The position numbers and the translations under genes were made by a program. From the NCBI GenBank assembly GCA_027489835.1, contig JAIXZF010000306.1:1-8726 (forward strand): a DNA stretch of 8,726 nt. The letters are read 5' to 3'. This stretch comes from Hyphomicrobiales bacterium. GTDB lineage: Bacteria; Pseudomonadota; Alphaproteobacteria; Rhizobiales; Beijerinckiaceae. Below, piece after piece: positions 6,971-8,726 of this stretch; the first letter of the stretch is position 1, and the number at the start of each line of letters is the position of its first letter. A model generated the notes under the pieces. The model did not search any database and was not told the DNA's origin. It saw only the letters and a list, made by a program, of their open reading frames with translations.

Positions 6971-7155
6971 CCCTCTGTCATTGGCCTGAGAGCATCATCG
7001 CCGTCTCACCGCGAGACTGCGACTTACACCATCGGCGGGAGCTGCGGCTCCGCTTTTCAGAGTCTGTCCAGGATCAGCGGTTCGTTGGCCTGAGAGTTTC
7101 CGGGGCGGTTGCTCCTTCGGCGATGCAGGGCCGGGACCATGCATCTCTCCCGCTG
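6969..7155 (-). promoter_or_regulatory. Tandem glycine riboswitch upstream of dadA
   Basis: Both aptamers are read on the minus strand. Aptamer 1 (about 7153-7084) has GAGAG (7149-7145) pairing with CTCTC (7096-7092), a GATGCA/TGCATC hairpin (7145-7140 with 7127-7122), the hallmark core CCGAAGGAGCAA (7120-7109) and CTCTCAGGC. Aptamer 2 (about 7064-6970) has P1 as CTCTG (7062-7058) with CAGAG (6977-6973), a GGAGC/GCTCC hairpin (7051-7038), a diverged core GCCGATGGTGTAAG (7036-7023), a GTCTC/GAGAC hairpin (7017-7003), and CTCTCAGGCC followed by GACAGAGG. The order GAGAG, core, CTCTCAGG, linker, CTCTG, core, CTCTCAGG, ACAGAG is the glycine riboswitch (Rfam RF00504) plan. It senses free glycine and usually controls gcvT or amino-acid transporters; here the next gene is dadA. 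The outer boundaries are approximate. Confidence 0.92.
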
Positions 7156-7164
7156 ATGATACGG

Positions 7165-7193
7165 TGGATAGCATGCGCCGGTACGGCTGCAAA
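7165..7193 (-). promoter_or_regulatory. Weak candidate promoter for the riboswitch-dadA transcript
   Basis: On the minus strand TTTGCA (7193-7188, four of six to TTGACA) and TATCCA (7170-7165, three of six to TATAAT) are separated by 17 bp, putting a start near 7158, just ahead of aptamer 1. The position is apt but the match is poor. The remaining gap from 7194 to 7264 shows no other gene, and no clear terminator follows the acetyltransferase gene. Confidence 0.3.
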
Positions 7194-7264
7194 GCGCGCC
7201 TCTGGCGATGATGCAGGCTGCAAGCCCCAATCATGCACAAATCTTGGGCCTGAGCTCCGCTGCC

Positions 7265-7930
7265 TCAGCAATCGGCGAGGCGGCGGCGCTGGCGGCCCTC
7301 GCCGTCGAAGTTCTCCGGCGCCAGCCACGCTTCGTAACGCGCCCTGAGCGCGGGCCACTCGCCATCGGTCACGGCAAACCACGCCGTGTCCCGGTTGCGG
7401 CCCTTGACGACCATGTGCTGACGGAACACGCCCTCGAAGCTGAAGCCGAACCGCAGGGCCGCGCGCCGTGAGGGCTCGTTCAGCGCGTCGCATTTCCATT
7501 CGTAGCGGCGATAGCCCAGCGCTTCGAAGGCATGACGCATGAACAGGAACTGCGCCTCGGTGGCGACGCGCGTGCCCGCGATGGCCGGCCCCCACAGGAT
7601 GGAGCCGATCTCGATCACGCCATGCGCGGGCTCGATCCGCATCAGGGCCTGCCGCCCCTCGGCGCGGCCTGTGGCCTTGTCGATCACGGCCCAGAATAGC
7701 GGGTCCTCGCTTGAGGCGCTGCGGCTCAGCCAGTCCTGGAACGCGTCTCGCTCCAGCGGCCGGTCGAACAGATAACGGTGTCTGTCCTCGGAACCCGGCG
7801 CCATGGTGGCGGCGAACAGCGCATCGCCATGGCGGGCGGGATCAAGCGGCTCAAGCCGAGCGTAGCGGCCCTCCAGCACCTCGCGCAGGGGCCGGGGCCG
7901 CGCGGTCCAGGCTTCGAGGGAGCCGCTCAT
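7265..7930 (-). CDS. GNAT-family N-acetyltransferase (RimJ/RimL-like)
   Basis: This 221-aa protein has the COG1670 layout. LEGRYARLEPLDPARHGDAL (20-39) is the first strand and helix. The middle holds PLFWAVIDKATGRAEGRQAL. The acetyl-CoA motif A region is IEIGSILWGPAIAGTRVATEA, with the R-V-A-T-E-A stretch in place of a textbook RxxGxG/A, and YEWKCDALNEPSRRAALRFG forms motif B, followed by FSFEGVFRQHMVVKGRNRDTAWFAV. Such proteins transfer acetyl from acetyl-CoA to an amine; the substrate here is unknown. Reading further upstream in frame is possible, but the ATG at 7930 is preferred: GGAGGT (7945-7940) stands 9 bases before it, and it overlaps the preceding stop as ATGA, so translation is probably coupled. 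It is the last gene of the leftward unit. Confidence 0.88.
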   Translation of the reverse strand: MSGSLEAWTARPRPLREVLEGRYARLEPLDPARHGDALFAATMAPGSEDRHRYLFDRPLERDAFQDWLSRSASSEDPLFWAVIDKATGRAEGRQALMRIEPAHGVIEIGSILWGPAIAGTRVATEAQFLFMRHAFEALGYRRYEWKCDALNEPSRRAALRFGFSFEGVFRQHMVVKGRNRDTAWFAVTDGEWPALRARYEAWLAPENFDGEGRQRRRLADC

Positions 7931-8250
7931 GGCGGGCCGACCTCCAGCGCGCTGAGGTCGAGCTCGAGCTCGGCTTCCCCCTCCAGCTCGTCCCTGATGG
8001 CCGCGGCGATGGCGATGCCTTCTGCCTGGAAGGCGCGGCGCTCTGTCTCGTCCGAAAAGGCGCGGAGGCCGGGCGCGTCCTCGTCGAAGGCCGCGTCCAG
8101 CGCGTCCGCCCATTGCTCGATGCGGTCGGCAAGGGCGTCGGACAGCCCGACCTCGTCGGCGTCGGTCGGCTGCGGCCGTCCGCGCGCGTCGAGGCTCCAC
8201 AGCAACGCCTCGCCCGGCTCGCCCGGCTTGAGCAGCAGGCGCTGGGGCAT
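7927..8250 (-). CDS. Acidic hypothetical protein (107 aa)
   Basis: I do not recognise this protein. It begins [20 protein letters not shown] and is strongly acidic, with D/E-rich helices (about 33-55 and 68-97, for example AIRDELEGEAELELDLSAL). It has no Cys, no signal peptide and no membrane segment, so it is probably a small soluble cytoplasmic protein. Its start codon shares one base with the stop of the dehydratase gene (TGATG at 8252-8248), and its own stop overlaps the acetyltransferase start (ATGA at 7930-7927). This tight packing supports it as a genuine gene rather than a shadow, and suggests co-expression with both neighbours. A weak GGGA lies about 9 bases before its ATG. It might be a partner of the acetyltransferase or dehydratase, but nothing in the sequence proves that. 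Confidence 0.75.
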   Translation of the reverse strand: MPQRLLLKPGEPGEALLWSLDARGRPQPTDADEVGLSDALADRIEQWADALDAAFDEDAPGLRAFSDETERRAFQAEGIAIAAAIRDELEGEAELELDLSALEVGPP

Positions 8251-8726
8251 CAGTGATTGTCCCGCGGGATGCCCTTGGTCTTGTGGATGCGCTGATACTT
8301 GACCGCCGGCTTGAGCACCATGCCATGGCTGAGCTCATCGATCATGCCGCGCTGGATTTCCTGCCACGGCGTCTGGCTGTCGGGATAGCGGTAGCCACCG
8401 GCCTTGGCGAGATCGGCCCTGCGCTGGGCCAGTTCGTCCTCGGAGATGAGGATGTTGGCCGTGCGCGCGTTGAGGTCGATGCGGACCCGGTCCCCGGTCT
8501 TCAGCAGCGCGAGGCCGCCTCCGCTCGCCGCCTCGGGCGAGGCATTGAGGATCGAGGGCGAACCCGACGTGCCCGACTGCCTTCCATCGCCGATGCAGGG
8601 CAGCGCATGGATGCCCTGCTTGATGAGATAGGCCGGCGGCCGCATGTTCACGACCTCGGCCGCGCCCGGATAGCCGATCGGCCCGACGCCCCTGATGAAC
8701 AGCATCGTGTTGGCGTCGAGCTTGAG
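8250..8726 (-). CDS. IlvD/Edd-family dehydratase, C-terminal part (N-terminus off the right edge)
   Basis: About 158 C-terminal residues of a roughly 570-600-aa enzyme are visible, starting [21 protein letters not shown]. The family marks are [14 protein letters not shown] and [20 protein letters not shown], whose SGTS Ser belongs to the active site, then [20 protein letters not shown]. These [Fe-S]-dependent enzymes dehydrate 2,3-dihydroxy acids. The GDGRQSGTS form resembles sugar-acid dehydratases (L-arabinonate, D-xylonate type) more than dihydroxy-acid dehydratase IlvD, which usually has TDGRFSG. The cluster-binding Cys residues are outside the window, so the substrate remains open. The C-terminal tail ([16 protein letters not shown]) is consistent with a family-specific extension. 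It is upstream of, and overlaps, the 107-aa gene as TGATG, so it probably leads or sits early in this operon. Confidence 0.9.
   Translation of the reverse strand, partial: LKLDANTMLFIRGVGPIGYPGAAEVVNMRPPAYLIKQGIHALPCIGDGRQSGTSGSPSILNASPEAASGGGLALLKTGDRVRIDLNARTANILISEDELAQRRADLAKAGGYRYPDSQTPWQEIQRGMIDELSHGMVLKPAVKYQRIHKTKGIPRDNH

Noticed and set aside
7000..7060. Strong stem-loops considered as a tRNA or small RNA gene
   Set aside because: There is no T-loop GTTCRA or CCA arrangement, and the stems fit the second glycine aptamer exactly where expected.
5540..7093. A 517-codon plus-strand open frame over dadA and its leader
   Set aside because: Its product is low-complexity Arg/His/Gly/Ala sequence with no recognisable family, and it runs through dadA and the riboswitch, which are both well supported on the other strand.
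7196..7264. Possible terminator after the acetyltransferase gene (GGCTTGCAGCC and TGCAG/CTGCA near 7210-7225)
   Set aside because: The stems are only 4-5 bp and no T-tract follows on the minus strand.
7931..8338. N-terminal extension of the acetyltransferase to 357 residues
   Set aside because: The extra stretch is compositionally poor and overlaps the 107-aa gene and the dehydratase. The ATG at 7930 has a good GGAGGT and gives the family length.

Overview
This is a high-GC window with the feel of an alphaproteobacterium, most likely of the Hyphomicrobiales (Rhizobiales; Bosea- or Methylobacterium-like). The hints are a Cys-free 41-aa ribosomal protein L36 of the rhizobial type, a proline-catabolic unit with an Lrp-type PutR divergent from a PutA that lacks its own DNA-binding domain, and dense, mostly leftward gene packing. 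The genus is an inference; no marker here fixes it.

Layout: (1) 1-374, minus: the N-terminal four fifths of a PutR-like Lrp/AsnC regulator, running off the left edge. (2) 375-460: a short divergent regulatory gap with a -10-like hexamer and inverted repeats. (3) 461-3613, plus: putA, the bifunctional proline dehydrogenase/P5C dehydrogenase and the only rightward gene. (4) 3620-4573 and 4595-5266, minus: an N-terminally anchored alpha/beta hydrolase preceded by a secreted or periplasmic TPR protein with a Gly-Gln-Ala-Pro-Gln repeat linker, probably one transcript. (5) 5301-5636, minus: rpmJ with its own promoter, a leader hairpin followed by T-rich sequence, and a clear rho-independent terminator. 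(6) 5669-7155, minus: dadA (FAD-dependent D-amino acid dehydrogenase) preceded by a tandem glycine riboswitch. (7) 7265-8726, minus: an overlapping three-gene unit consisting of an IlvD/Edd-family dehydratase (right-edge partial), an unrecognised acidic 107-aa protein and a GNAT acetyltransferase.

Functionally, two loci are amino-acid catabolic. PutR probably switches putA on with proline, giving glutamate. The glycine riboswitch probably ties DadA to free glycine, which is not the usual gcvT or transporter target. The rest is housekeeping (rpmJ) or of unknown physiology. I see no mobile elements, tRNAs, rRNAs, CRISPR arrays or defence genes. The most interesting item is the riboswitch-dadA pairing and its apparent Shine-Dalgarno-sequestering expression platform. 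I did not find a wholly unprecedented multi-gene system.
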